From assembly GCF_000199675.1 (NCBI RefSeq), contig NC_014960.1, positions 2,170,001 to 2,234,000 of the forward strand: 64,000 nt of DNA, written 5' to 3'. The notes under the pieces were generated by a model that was not told the origin of the DNA, searched no databases, and saw nothing but the letters and a program-made list of their open reading frames with translations. The DNA comes from Anaerolinea thermophila UNI-1. Lineage in GTDB: Bacteria > Chloroflexota > Anaerolineae > Anaerolineales > Anaerolineaceae. Shown in pieces: positions 25,153 to 33,474 of this stretch. Position numbers and translations under genes: made by a program. Position 1 is the stretch's first letter, and every line of letters starts with the position of its first letter.

Positions 25153-26623
25153 AGGCTATTATTATTGAAGGGTGTAAATCTACTTTCGTCTGGCAAATAG
25201 CCCGGTCAGAATTCAGTGCCAGCAATTTTTCGCCCCATTCTCCCCCTGAATCTGTAGATGGATAATGCAAATCAGGATATGCCTTCTGGAGAGATTGACG
25301 ATACCAGGCGAAAGGGGTCAGAGGCAACACCACAATTCGCACATCCGGTCGTTGTTTCAACCCGAAATGGTAATACCAGAGAGGAAAAGTATCCTGATCT
25401 CGAATCGTGACGATGACAGCATTCGAGGGCAATGACTGGAGGGTACGCTCGGCAAAGTCTGCAGCATCGCCTTTGTATCGCACATCGACCTCACGAAGAG
25501 TTGCAGGGATACACCACACCACCCAGAACAGGAAAAGGGATATCAACACCCAACCCACTGGAAATGTTTTCCACTTCCAATTCTTAATTTCCATCAGTCC
25601 AATTCCCGTCGCCATGCTCAAAGCCATCCAGGCAGGAATCAGGTAAACCTGCGAATCTTCTGCAGCATAGCCAAGCGAAAAAGAAGCGAAAGCAAGAAAA
25701 ATCCAGAGCAAAATTTTTCCCACACGGGTAGGATACGCAATAAGCACCCCCCCAAGCGCCAGCAACACCCCCAACACGCTGAAATCTTTCAACCACAAAT
25801 CCGCAAAAGCAGACAAGCGAGACAGGAATTGTTCCCCGTCGACATTGAACAGCATTCCCTGGTAAATCTTTCCAGTGACCAGCCATAAAAATCCTTGCCA
25901 GTCACTGGCTCCCCCCCAATTGACAGGGGGGTATGCCTGCGCTCGTAGAGGCAATATCCCGTAAATAAGAAGCCCTGACCCAAAGCATATCGCTTGAAGG
26001 AACACGAATCTCCAGGAAGTACGTCTTCCGTAACCTATTCCAGCCCAGAGAACCAGAGGCAACAACCAAACAATAGACAAATGATTACCGACACCCAATC
26101 CAGCCATGCCGCCGAGCAAACACAGCGTTTTTATGGAAAGCAAGGTTTCCCCCATCAGAGCGCTGATCCACCACACCCATATCATCACCACCAGCGCATG
26201 GAGTCCATGAACTTCTACGATCAGTGCCTGAGACCAGACCAGTCTCGTGGAAAGCCAGAGAAAAGCAGAAAACACTCCAACTGCCCCTGCCCAGGGTTTC
26301 GCCTTGAAAACAACTTTCTCTACCCAAAGGGCAAGGAGACCAGCGGCCATCGCCATACACAGCGCAGAAAGCAAAGCCCCCCTCCAGTATGGCGTGTGAA
26401 CTGGAAAACTTTGAAAAACCGCTCCGAGAACAAGATAAAGCGGGTACCCCGACGGATGAGGAACACCCTGTGTGAGAATGGCTGCAAGGAAATCCCCCCC
26501 ATCTGCTCCCTGATTTTGCCATGTGATGCGTTCGGGTAAAAGAGGAAGGTAAAAGATACCCCCAACCAGAGTAGCAATGAGAAAGGGAGAGAGGAATCGC
26601 TTCATTGAAGAATATCGTACCAT
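25133..26623 (-). CDS. DUF2723 polytopic membrane protein (GT-C-like)
   Basis: 496 residues, about ten to twelve membrane helices. The first loop has the DUF2723 signature QGADGGDFLAAILTQGVPH and PSGYPLY. This family resembles protein O-mannosyltransferases and other GT-C enzymes that use lipid-linked sugar donors; the acidic GGDF residues would be the catalytic site. A ~110-residue extracytoplasmic C terminus follows. The start is ATG 26623 or ATG 26605; neither has a clear ribosome-binding site, and the second begins directly at the first helix. It heads the three-gene glycan operon. The many Thr/Pro-rich secreted proteins nearby are possible acceptors (inference). Confidence 0.8.
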   Translation of the reverse strand: MVRYSSMKRFLSPFLIATLVGGIFYLPLLPERITWQNQGADGGDFLAAILTQGVPHPSGYPLYLVLGAVFQSFPVHTPYWRGALLSALCMAMAAGLLALWVEKVVFKAKPWAGAVGVFSAFLWLSTRLVWSQALIVEVHGLHALVVMIWVWWISALMGETLLSIKTLCLLGGMAGLGVGNHLSIVWLLPLVLWAGIGYGRRTSWRFVFLQAICFGSGLLIYGILPLRAQAYPPVNWGGASDWQGFLWLVTGKIYQGMLFNVDGEQFLSRLSAFADLWLKDFSVLGVLLALGGVLIAYPTRVGKILLWIFLAFASFSLGYAAEDSQVYLIPAWMALSMATGIGLMEIKNWKWKTFPVGWVLISLFLFWVVWCIPATLREVDVRYKGDAADFAERTLQSLPSNAVIVTIRDQDTFPLWYYHFGLKQRPDVRIVVLPLTPFAWYRQSLQKAYPDLHYPSTDSGGEWGEKLLALNSDRAICQTKVDLHPSIIIAYECQGN

Positions 26624-26634
26624 GAGATGAAAAC

Positions 26635-26661
26635 AACGGGGTGACGCTCAATCACCCCGTT
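26635..26661 (-). terminator. Terminator after the secreted protein gene
   Basis: AACGGGGTGA / TCACCCCGTT, a 10-bp stem with a 7-nt loop, followed on the minus strand by GTTTTC. It separates the gene ending at 26680 from the DUF2723 operon. Confidence 0.75.
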
Positions 26662-26679
26662 CGTCAACTCCAAAGAAGG

Positions 26680-27333
26680 TTATTTGTTTTTTGGGGGCTT
26701 CCACCCCAGGGTGAAATATCCCCATTCCAGGGTGGAGCAGGAAATACGTCCGTACTTGCCCACTTCGGGTTCAAAAGACACGTCTTCACAGGATTGCCAT
26801 TCCTTCTTGTTCGGATTGAACCAGAAGAACCCAAAACGCTCCGGCATTTTGTCATGAACCCAGCGCTCATACCAGGTTAATTCAAAGTAAACCTTCTTGG
26901 GACGGCATGACTGCGAATCATCCACAACCCCCTTCACATACTGTCGAACCTCCAGAGCTTCCCGCCAGTAATTTAACTGGGAACGTTGGGGTAAATAACG
27001 CACAGGGATTTTGCAAACGAGTTCCACAGCCTCATCACAAGCGGTGCCAGGCGGGTTAATCACCCCACCCCAAATGTCTTTATTCCTTGTCTCGGGGAAG
27101 CGTAAGAGAGACAATTCCACCTCAACCTCTTTGCTGAGCGGTGCTTTTACACAGTAAAGTGGAGCACCCTTGCTCTTAGGAGTGGGTACAGGTTCCTCTG
27201 GTGGTGGGACAACCGTCGTAGGTGCCATCGTCGGAACCGTCTGGGCACTGGATAGGTCAGGGGTGGCTAAGCCTAAGAAAATGCTTACCAAAACGAAAAT
27301 GGCTAAAAACGCAAAGGTTTTCTTCCAGAACAT
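26680..27333 (-). CDS. Secreted protein of unknown function
   Basis: 217 residues. Signal peptide to about residue 30 (SSAQT), then a Thr/Pro-rich linker (VPTMAPTTVVPPPEEPVPTP) and a ~160-residue domain with six or seven Cys (YCVKAP, TACDEAVELVC, QSCRPKK, SCEDV, ISCSTLEWGYF) that may form disulfides. No family is recognised. ATG 27333 is chosen for the AAGGGGGCTAT before it. It has its own promoter and terminator, so it is a single-gene unit. Confidence 0.7.
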   Translation of the reverse strand: MFWKKTFAFLAIFVLVSIFLGLATPDLSSAQTVPTMAPTTVVPPPEEPVPTPKSKGAPLYCVKAPLSKEVEVELSLLRFPETRNKDIWGGVINPPGTACDEAVELVCKIPVRYLPQRSQLNYWREALEVRQYVKGVVDDSQSCRPKKVYFELTWYERWVHDKMPERFGFFWFNPNKKEWQSCEDVSFEPEVGKYGRISCSTLEWGYFTLGWKPPKNK

Positions 27334-27365
27334 ATAGCCCCCTTGCATCAAAAATTACTGAAATG

Positions 27366-27374
27366 ATTATAGCA
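27366..27374 (-). promoter_or_regulatory. Extended -10 promoter for the gene at 27333
   Basis: TGC-TATAAT on the minus strand, 32 bases before ATG 27333, leaving a leader of ~25 nt that holds the Shine-Dalgarno sequence. Confidence 0.6.
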
Positions 27375-27414
27375 TGTTCATAAAGAATATTTCATTACAA
27401 AATAGATAAAAATC

Positions 27415-29235
27415 TCATGGTAACAAACGGAAATGCGCTTCCAGACGTGGTAGATTTACGTCAACGCATTCCACCTTGACAGGTTGATTCTTCACCAATC
27501 CATGAGAAGAGGGCAATGTAGTTTCCCATGCCAGTTCAGGAATCAAAACCACCACCCCGGAAGGGCGCAAATCCACTACCTGTGCCATTCCACTCCAATG
27601 AGGATTCTGGAGCAAATACACCAGCGTCCAGTGCTTTTCGGAGAGAATTTCTGCCTGGCGGAGAGAGGGTAAGAGAACCTCCACTTCTCCAATTCGCTCC
27701 AGAATGTCCTGCTCGCTAAGCAGTTTCTCTCCACGGAGAAAACTCCGTATCTGTTGATGCACTACCAAATCCAGATAACGCCTTAACGGGCTGGTCCCCT
27801 GAACGTAGAACTTTAATCCCAGGCCGGCGTGCTCTGCTGGTGCCGATCGATATTGACTTCGTTTCATCCAGCGTCGCATCGCATACATATCTGCCAGAGT
27901 GTCACCCGATACCCGCTGCTCAGGTGCTTCCTGGATGGTAAAAGGAACGGGCACATTTCTTTCTATACACCACTGAGCAATCGCAGTTCCAGCCAGAAGC
28001 ATTGCTTCTTCTACCATCCGACGACTTCGTAAGGATAGGACCGGTTGAATTTCTACTTTCTGATGTTCATCAACTTTCACCCTGACCTCAGGTAAATCCA
28101 GTTCAACAGCCCCATGTCTCAAGCGGGCTTCTCTATGAAACCCAAGCCATTTTTCAATCTCTGAAAACAGGGGGGCATCCATCAAAACCTCTGCATTCTG
28201 ATAAGTCAACCGTGACACTCGAACCCGAGAAGGTACTATCTCAACATTCTGAATTTCTCCACTTGGGGATAAACAAATTCCAATGGACAGTGCAGGGGAG
28301 ATTTCCTGCTTCCCCAAACCGAATTTTGAGATGGCATCTTCGGAAAGCATATGCACGGTGCCTTCGGGAAGGTGAAGTGACTCACCCCGTGCTCGCGCTT
28401 CCCGATCGGCTTGTGTGTCTGGAAGAATTAATGCCGCAGGGTCAGCAATATGAACCCAAATTCTTCCTTCATCGAAACTAATCGCATCATCAGGAACTTC
28501 GCTTCCTGCATCGTCGATAGCAAAGGAAAGGAGATGCGTCAGATCTTTCCGAGGCTCTTCTGGAAGCCCCGGCAAAGGGTAAACGGGCACCTGAAGAGGA
28601 ACTTGAAACCGACGGGGATACGGATTGTAAGTTTCTTTCCAGTAACCCACTTCCAGTAAAAGTTGATGAGCATTTTCGGGCGTTTCTGCCCGCTTTAAAT
28701 CCTGTAAGGCTCTTGAACGTTTCATCAGCCCGCAGGCAAATTGTTCAATCTCTTTGAGATAACGAACATCCTGTTCAACGTAGAGTTTCTGATTTATTCG
28801 AAATAGAAAGGCTTGCCATTCCTCTTCGGCTTTTTGCCGAGCCCTTTCTTGCTCTTCCTTTTCTTTCACCTCTTTTTCCGAGAGAACTTGAATTGCCTCA
28901 GGGGTTCCCTTGAAAAACTTTCCCTCCATGACGTTCTTCCAGACTTCCCATGCCGTTTGAGGAGTGTATGCACCAAACGCTAACTCGGATAATTCTGCCA
29001 GGGTAGTGGTCATTCCAGTCAGAATCTGCCAGGCACCTTGAAGGTCCCCAGAGGCAGGTTTTTGTAATTCTTTGAAGTCCTGAAGGGGACCGGGATGCAA
29101 CACCACAACATCCTTTGGGCGCACACGCTGAACTTCCCCACTGGCTAATTCAATCTCCCAGCGCTCACCCACCCGGATGACTCTGGCAGGTTCTTGCCGA
29201 AATACAACCAAGGCGCCTATTTGGACAGAATGCAT
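27415..29235 (-). CDS. RNB-domain exoribonuclease (RNase II family)
   Basis: 606 residues. The RNB catalytic domain spans about 235-520: FAIDDAGSEVPDDAISF and VHIADPAALI give the metal-binding Asp residues, and GTSPLRRYLDLVVHQQI is the conserved RNA-binding block. The N-terminal 230 residues (SH3-like VGERWEIELASGEVQRVRPKDV and a charged helical stretch) differ from the two cold-shock domains of E. coli RNase II, and the C terminus has a reduced S1-like barrel. This fits the shorter bacterial RNB group seen in cyanobacteria and Chloroflexota. It degrades RNA 3' to 5'. ATG 29235 has GAGG 5 bases upstream; GTG 29241 is less likely. Confidence 0.88.
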   Translation of the reverse strand: MHSVQIGALVVFRQEPARVIRVGERWEIELASGEVQRVRPKDVVVLHPGPLQDFKELQKPASGDLQGAWQILTGMTTTLAELSELAFGAYTPQTAWEVWKNVMEGKFFKGTPEAIQVLSEKEVKEKEEQERARQKAEEEWQAFLFRINQKLYVEQDVRYLKEIEQFACGLMKRSRALQDLKRAETPENAHQLLLEVGYWKETYNPYPRRFQVPLQVPVYPLPGLPEEPRKDLTHLLSFAIDDAGSEVPDDAISFDEGRIWVHIADPAALILPDTQADREARARGESLHLPEGTVHMLSEDAISKFGLGKQEISPALSIGICLSPSGEIQNVEIVPSRVRVSRLTYQNAEVLMDAPLFSEIEKWLGFHREARLRHGAVELDLPEVRVKVDEHQKVEIQPVLSLRSRRMVEEAMLLAGTAIAQWCIERNVPVPFTIQEAPEQRVSGDTLADMYAMRRWMKRSQYRSAPAEHAGLGLKFYVQGTSPLRRYLDLVVHQQIRSFLRGEKLLSEQDILERIGEVEVLLPSLRQAEILSEKHWTLVYLLQNPHWSGMAQVVDLRPSGVVVLIPELAWETTLPSSHGLVKNQPVKVECVDVNLPRLEAHFRLLP

Positions 29236-29308
29236 AAACACCTCATCTTATGAGAATGGGATAACAAGTATCATGAGTTTTGTGAATCATGTAAAATACA
29301 CTTAACCC

Positions 29309-30415
29309 ATGGACGAATTTGATCCCACCTTGCCGCTCAACCAAATCCTTCAGGGAGATTGTCGGCAAATTCTACCCTCTCTCCCCGATCAAAGCATCGA
29401 TTTAATCTTTGCCGATCCACCTTACAACCTGCAATTACAGCAGGATTTATATCGTCCCGATCGCTCAAGGGTAGATGCAGTCAATGATTCCTGGGATCAG
29501 TTTACCAGTTTTGCCGAATACGACGAATTCTCACGCTCATGGCTGACAGAATGTCGGCGAGTGCTCAAGGATGATGGAGCGATTTGGGTCATTGGAACTT
29601 ACCATAACATCTTCCGCCTTGGCACTATTTTACAGGATTTGGGTTTCTGGATTTTAAATGATGTGGTTTGGATTAAGTCCAATCCCATGCCAAACTTTCG
29701 TGGCGTGCGTTTCACCAATGCTCATGAAACCCTGATCTGGGCTGTGAAGTCCAGACGTGCCAATTACACTTTTAATCACCATGCCATGAAAGCCCTCAAT
29801 GAAGACCTGCAAATGAGGTCCGATTGGTACATTCCCATCTGTTCAGGTACGGAGCGAATCCGCATCCATGGCAAAAAAGTGCATTCCACCCAGAAACCTG
29901 AAGCCCTTTTGTATCGCATTATCCTAGCAACTACTCGGCCCGGAGACGTGATTCTCGACCCTTTTTTTGGCACCGGCACGACCGGCGCTGTGGCACGTCG
30001 TCTGGGCAGGAACTGGATTGGAATTGAAAAAGAACCTCGATATATCGAACTGGCAAGACAGAGGATTGAACAAATCGAGCCATACCCCCAGCAAGCACTT
30101 GCTTTACCTGTTCGGTCACGAAAAAGCCGATTGCCATTTGGAAGACTGGTCGAACAAAACCTGGTCCAACCCGGACAAATTCTCTTTTTCGACCGCAACC
30201 CTGAGATTCGCGCCGTGGTATTATCCGATGGGCATCTTTCTGTAAACGGATGGAAGGGCTCCATCCACATGACCGCGGAAAAAATTTGTGGTCACCCAAC
30301 CAATGGCTGGGAACGATGGTTCTTCCTCGATGAACAAGGAATCTTCCAACCAATCTCAATCTTAAGGCAAAAATACCTTTCCAATGTGTCCATCGAAAAT
30401 GATATGCAAGGATAA
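29309..30415 (+). CDS. ccrM: CcrM-like GANTC adenine-N6 DNA methyltransferase
   Basis: 368 residues, the length of Caulobacter CcrM. Order of motifs is that of the beta class: catalytic DPPY (36-39), then the AdoMet motif DPFFGTGTTG (217-226). The family-specific parts are all there: SYHNIFR-like GTYHNIFRLG, NPMPNFRGVRFTNAHETLIWA, DLQMRSDWYIPICSG, HSTQKPEALL, and a C-terminal ~80-residue domain (275-357, LVEQNLVQPGQILFF, GSIH, NGWERWFF) that in CcrM contacts DNA. It probably methylates adenine in GANTC. No restriction gene is next to it. The promoter TAAAAT ends 11 bases before ATG and there is no Shine-Dalgarno. It is 5 bases upstream of the HAD gene. Confidence 0.87.
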   Translation: MDEFDPTLPLNQILQGDCRQILPSLPDQSIDLIFADPPYNLQLQQDLYRPDRSRVDAVNDSWDQFTSFAEYDEFSRSWLTECRRVLKDDGAIWVIGTYHNIFRLGTILQDLGFWILNDVVWIKSNPMPNFRGVRFTNAHETLIWAVKSRRANYTFNHHAMKALNEDLQMRSDWYIPICSGTERIRIHGKKVHSTQKPEALLYRIILATTRPGDVILDPFFGTGTTGAVARRLGRNWIGIEKEPRYIELARQRIEQIEPYPQQALALPVRSRKSRLPFGRLVEQNLVQPGQILFFDRNPEIRAVVLSDGHLSVNGWKGSIHMTAEKICGHPTNGWERWFFLDEQGIFQPISILRQKYLSNVSIENDMQG

Positions 30416-30420
30416 AACCA

Positions 30421-31119
30421 ATGCCTTTAGATGTTTCTCGAATCCAAGCCATTTGCTTTGATATTGACGGCACCCTGAGTGACACTGATGACGAATGGGC
30501 AGAAAGGGTGCTTAAAGGTATATCTTTCCTGAAAGGCTGGGTTGGTGAGCAACGCCTGCGAAATCTGGCTCGATGGGTTGTCATGGAAATTGAGTCTCCA
30601 GGAAACTTGCTCTACAATCTTCTGGATCGACTTCATCTGGATGATGAAGCCTCAAGGTTATTTAATTTTTTCGTACGAAAATTCCATCCGCGTCCTTCCC
30701 GTTTCAGGTTAATTTCCGGGATGGACAAAACCTTACAGACGCTTGCTCAGTACTATCCGCTTGCAATTGTCAGTGCCAGAGATGAAGAGGCTACTCTTGC
30801 TTTTCTCCAACAGTTTGACCTGACCTCTCTTTTTCAAGTCATCGTCTCTGCCCATACATGCAAATTCACCAAACCCTTTCCAGACCCTATTCTCTGGGCG
30901 GCAGAAAAGTTGAATGTTCCACCTTCTGCCTGTTTGATGGTTGGAGATACTACAGTAGATATTCATGCCGGCAAAAAAGCCGGTGCACAAACCGTAGGAG
31001 TATTGTGCGGATTCGGCACACACAAGGAACTGGTTTGCGCAGGAGCAGACTTAATCCTGGAAACAACTTCAGAGTTAGCAGAAATTCTGCTTAAAGAGAA
31101 AAATTCCATGCCAAATTGA
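30421..31119 (+). CDS. HAD-superfamily phosphatase, phosphoglycolate phosphatase-like
   Basis: 232 residues. Motif I is CFDIDGTLSD with nucleophile D14 and acid/base D16; motif II Ser lies in LAIVSARDEE; motif III Lys in CKFTKPFPDP; motif IV in MVGDTTVDIHAG. A helical cap is inserted after motif I. Members dephosphorylate small phosphometabolites; the substrate cannot be read from the sequence. It follows the methyltransferase by 5 bases and is probably co-transcribed, with no visible ribosome-binding site. Confidence 0.85.
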   Translation: MPLDVSRIQAICFDIDGTLSDTDDEWAERVLKGISFLKGWVGEQRLRNLARWVVMEIESPGNLLYNLLDRLHLDDEASRLFNFFVRKFHPRPSRFRLISGMDKTLQTLAQYYPLAIVSARDEEATLAFLQQFDLTSLFQVIVSAHTCKFTKPFPDPILWAAEKLNVPPSACLMVGDTTVDIHAGKKAGAQTVGVLCGFGTHKELVCAGADLILETTSELAEILLKEKNSMPN

Positions 31120-31139
31120 TTACAAAATCTCTATACAAA

Positions 31140-31168
31140 TTGAAGGGTTGGGAAGAATACCATAGAAT
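31140..31168 (+). promoter_or_regulatory. Sigma-A-like promoter of PAS/GAF gene
   Basis: TTGAAG (31140-31145), 17-bp spacer, TAGAAT (31163-31168). The ATG at 31205 follows GGGGGAAT. Confidence 0.5.
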
Positions 31169-31204
31169 AGAAGAATGAAGGATTAGTAAAGTTGCTGGGG
31201 GAAT

Positions 31205-33474
31205 ATGAACGATTTAGACAAAACACGAGAACAATTGGTCACCGAGCTCATCAAAGCCCGCGAGCATATCTCCCGTCTGCAACGACAATTAATTGATTAC
31301 CAGAGCCGTGATATTGCCTATCCCGAGATGATGGTACAGAGTATTCCGGATGGGATACTATTATTTGACAAAGAAGGTTATCTGGCAGAAGCAAAACCTT
31401 CTCAAGACCCGCTACTCGGCACTTTATTTCCGATAGAGCATTTGATTGGTCATCAGTATTCCGACTTTTTCCCCGACGATCTTACAGAAAAATTTACCGA
31501 AACAGTCAGCCGAGCAAGAAAAGCCCCACAGTTGCTGCAGTCCTTTCTCTATGAAGCACAGTCCCCTGATGGATTAAGGGTGAGGGTGGAATTTTGGGTA
31601 AAAGTTTTTCCCGGTGGCAGCATTGCGTGCTCTTTCCGCCCGTCTGCTCTGGAACACCCCCAAGAGAAACAGGAGAATGTTCGGGAATCTGCACTGTTTC
31701 GTAACCTTCTTGACATTACAAGACAACTTTTGAATCAGCCTGATCCTTCACGTTTCTGGCAAGTCTTTACAGAATTGATTCACCAGCACCTAGGGCTATA
31801 CCTGACCAGGATGTACCTTTACCAGGCTGAACATGAAACGCTTTCTCTGATCGCAAGCCAGGGAGATATAACTACAGATACATCTCTTACTTTCCCAATT
31901 ACCAGCCGTTATCCAGCAGTACGGGCTTACAAACAACAACAGACTCTTCTGATTGCCAATCCGGCTAGCGAGACCAACATTCCCCCTCACATTCTTTTGC
32001 CAGGAATGAAAAGAATGCTGGAAATTCCTCTCGAAGGACTTGGTGCCCTGGAACTTGTTTCCGAACAAAATCAAGTCTTTAGCGAGGAAGAACAATTCCT
32101 GTTAACCACCCTTACTCAGATTGCCCAGGCTGTTTGGAAAGTTCTTGTAGAGAAAGACGCTTTAGCAAAGCAGAAAGAATTCTATTTCCTCGAAAAGGAA
32201 ATTAAGGCACGGATTCAACAAACCCGGTCGATTGATGAAGCACTCCAGGTAGCCTTGCAGGAATTAAGCAAAGCCCTGGGGTTTGAACGGGCAGAAATTC
32301 GTCTTAGCCTCACCCCAGATGGAAAGGCAACTTCCACAAATGAGTGAAGGGTTCCCCGCTCAAATTGAAGAGCGAATCAAGCGCTTACTAGGTGAACTGG
32401 AAATTCCCCCTCCCGTTCCCGAGCGGTCGCCTATTGTCGAAAGTACCTCCGCTGTCTATTTACCCCAGGAAATCGTAAGAACTTATTACCCTGCTCTGGA
32501 TCTTTACATTCATGCAGAGTTACCCAAAACTTCTACACTTCCTGCCATTTCCATACCTTTTTCGCTGAACACTCACCAGAATGGGAAAATCACCCTTTAT
32601 AAAACAGATAAACCCCTCCATGAAATCGAAAAAGGATTTATCGAAAGTATCCTTGAAGCACTGGTTAGCCACTTGAATGCTCTGAGCAAAGAATTGAGGC
32701 GTTCAACTTCTTCGCTTACAGAAAAACTGAACGCTCATCCCAAACATCAGGGGAGTGACATTCAGGAAAAGCGTTTAGCACTCTGGAATGGTGAATTTGT
32801 GCCTTTTCTTTCTCAAGCAAAAATTTCCGCCGAAAAGAATTTAGCCACTCTTAAGGCCGGTGACGGAACTCTGGGGTCGTTTAACATCACTCTACACGGA
32901 AGCCCGGTAACAGAACAACATCATGAATTCCTGATTGACATTCTAGATGCTCTGAGTAAACAGATAATCCAATTGGGTTATCAACAGGCTACTCAAAAAA
33001 ATCATTGAACAAAAACGGTCCTGGGAAGATAGGGTTGAGCGATTGCTGAATGCCAGATCACCTGCTGAGATTCTATCCCTGTTTTGCGAAATTGCTTCAT
33101 TCCCTTACCAGGCATTTCTTTTGCGTCACGAAAAATCCTCAGACACCTTTGAGATAATTTCCCAATGGCGTCCTCAACCCCATATCGCGGCAAAAAAGAT
33201 ATCCGCCGATATTCTTTTGAAAACTGTTTTTTACCCGGAGAAAGTTTTGAGCATCCCTGCAAATACCGAAATTCCAAATACACTGAGAGAACTGAAAGCC
33301 TTTCTCCCACCAGAGGAAGGAATGGTATTAATTCCATTAATGGCAAGAGATGAACCTGAAGGTTGTATATTCCTGATCATGTCTGGTAAAGCCCATTGGG
33401 AAAAAACAAACGAACGAGAAATCCTTCAACTTGCCAAGGTGGCCGCGCTTGTTTTGCATCGCCTATCCAGATGA
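31205..33474 (+). pseudogene. PAS/GAF signalling protein split by two frameshifts
   Basis: Three consecutive open frames, each shifted +1 from the last, read like one ~755-residue protein. Frame 1 (31205-32347) has a coiled coil, a PAS domain (MMVQSIPDGILLFDKEGYL) and a GAF domain (LLDITRQLLNQP ... LTQIAQAVWK), then GFERAEIRLSL. Frame 2 (to 33008) holds another GAF-like part (SIPFSLNTHQNGKITLYKTD). Frame 3 (to 33474) holds a third GAF-like part (LLNARSPAEILSLF ... LIPLMARDEPEGCIFLIM). The second shift falls in a run of seven A at 32995-33001; six A would restore the frame. Frame 3 has no credible start of its own. No kinase or other output domain is present. An ATG at 32340 could also let frame 2 be translated separately. 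Confidence 0.7.

Noticed and set aside
25994..26539. 181-residue plus-strand frame opposite DUF2723
   Set aside because: Shadow of the membrane protein; no hydrophobic pattern, start site or homology.
32340..33008. Independent gene starting at ATG 32340
   Set aside because: It starts within the previous frame by 8 bp and contains only the middle part of a GAF array; more likely a fragment of one broken gene. Kept as an alternative in the feature note.
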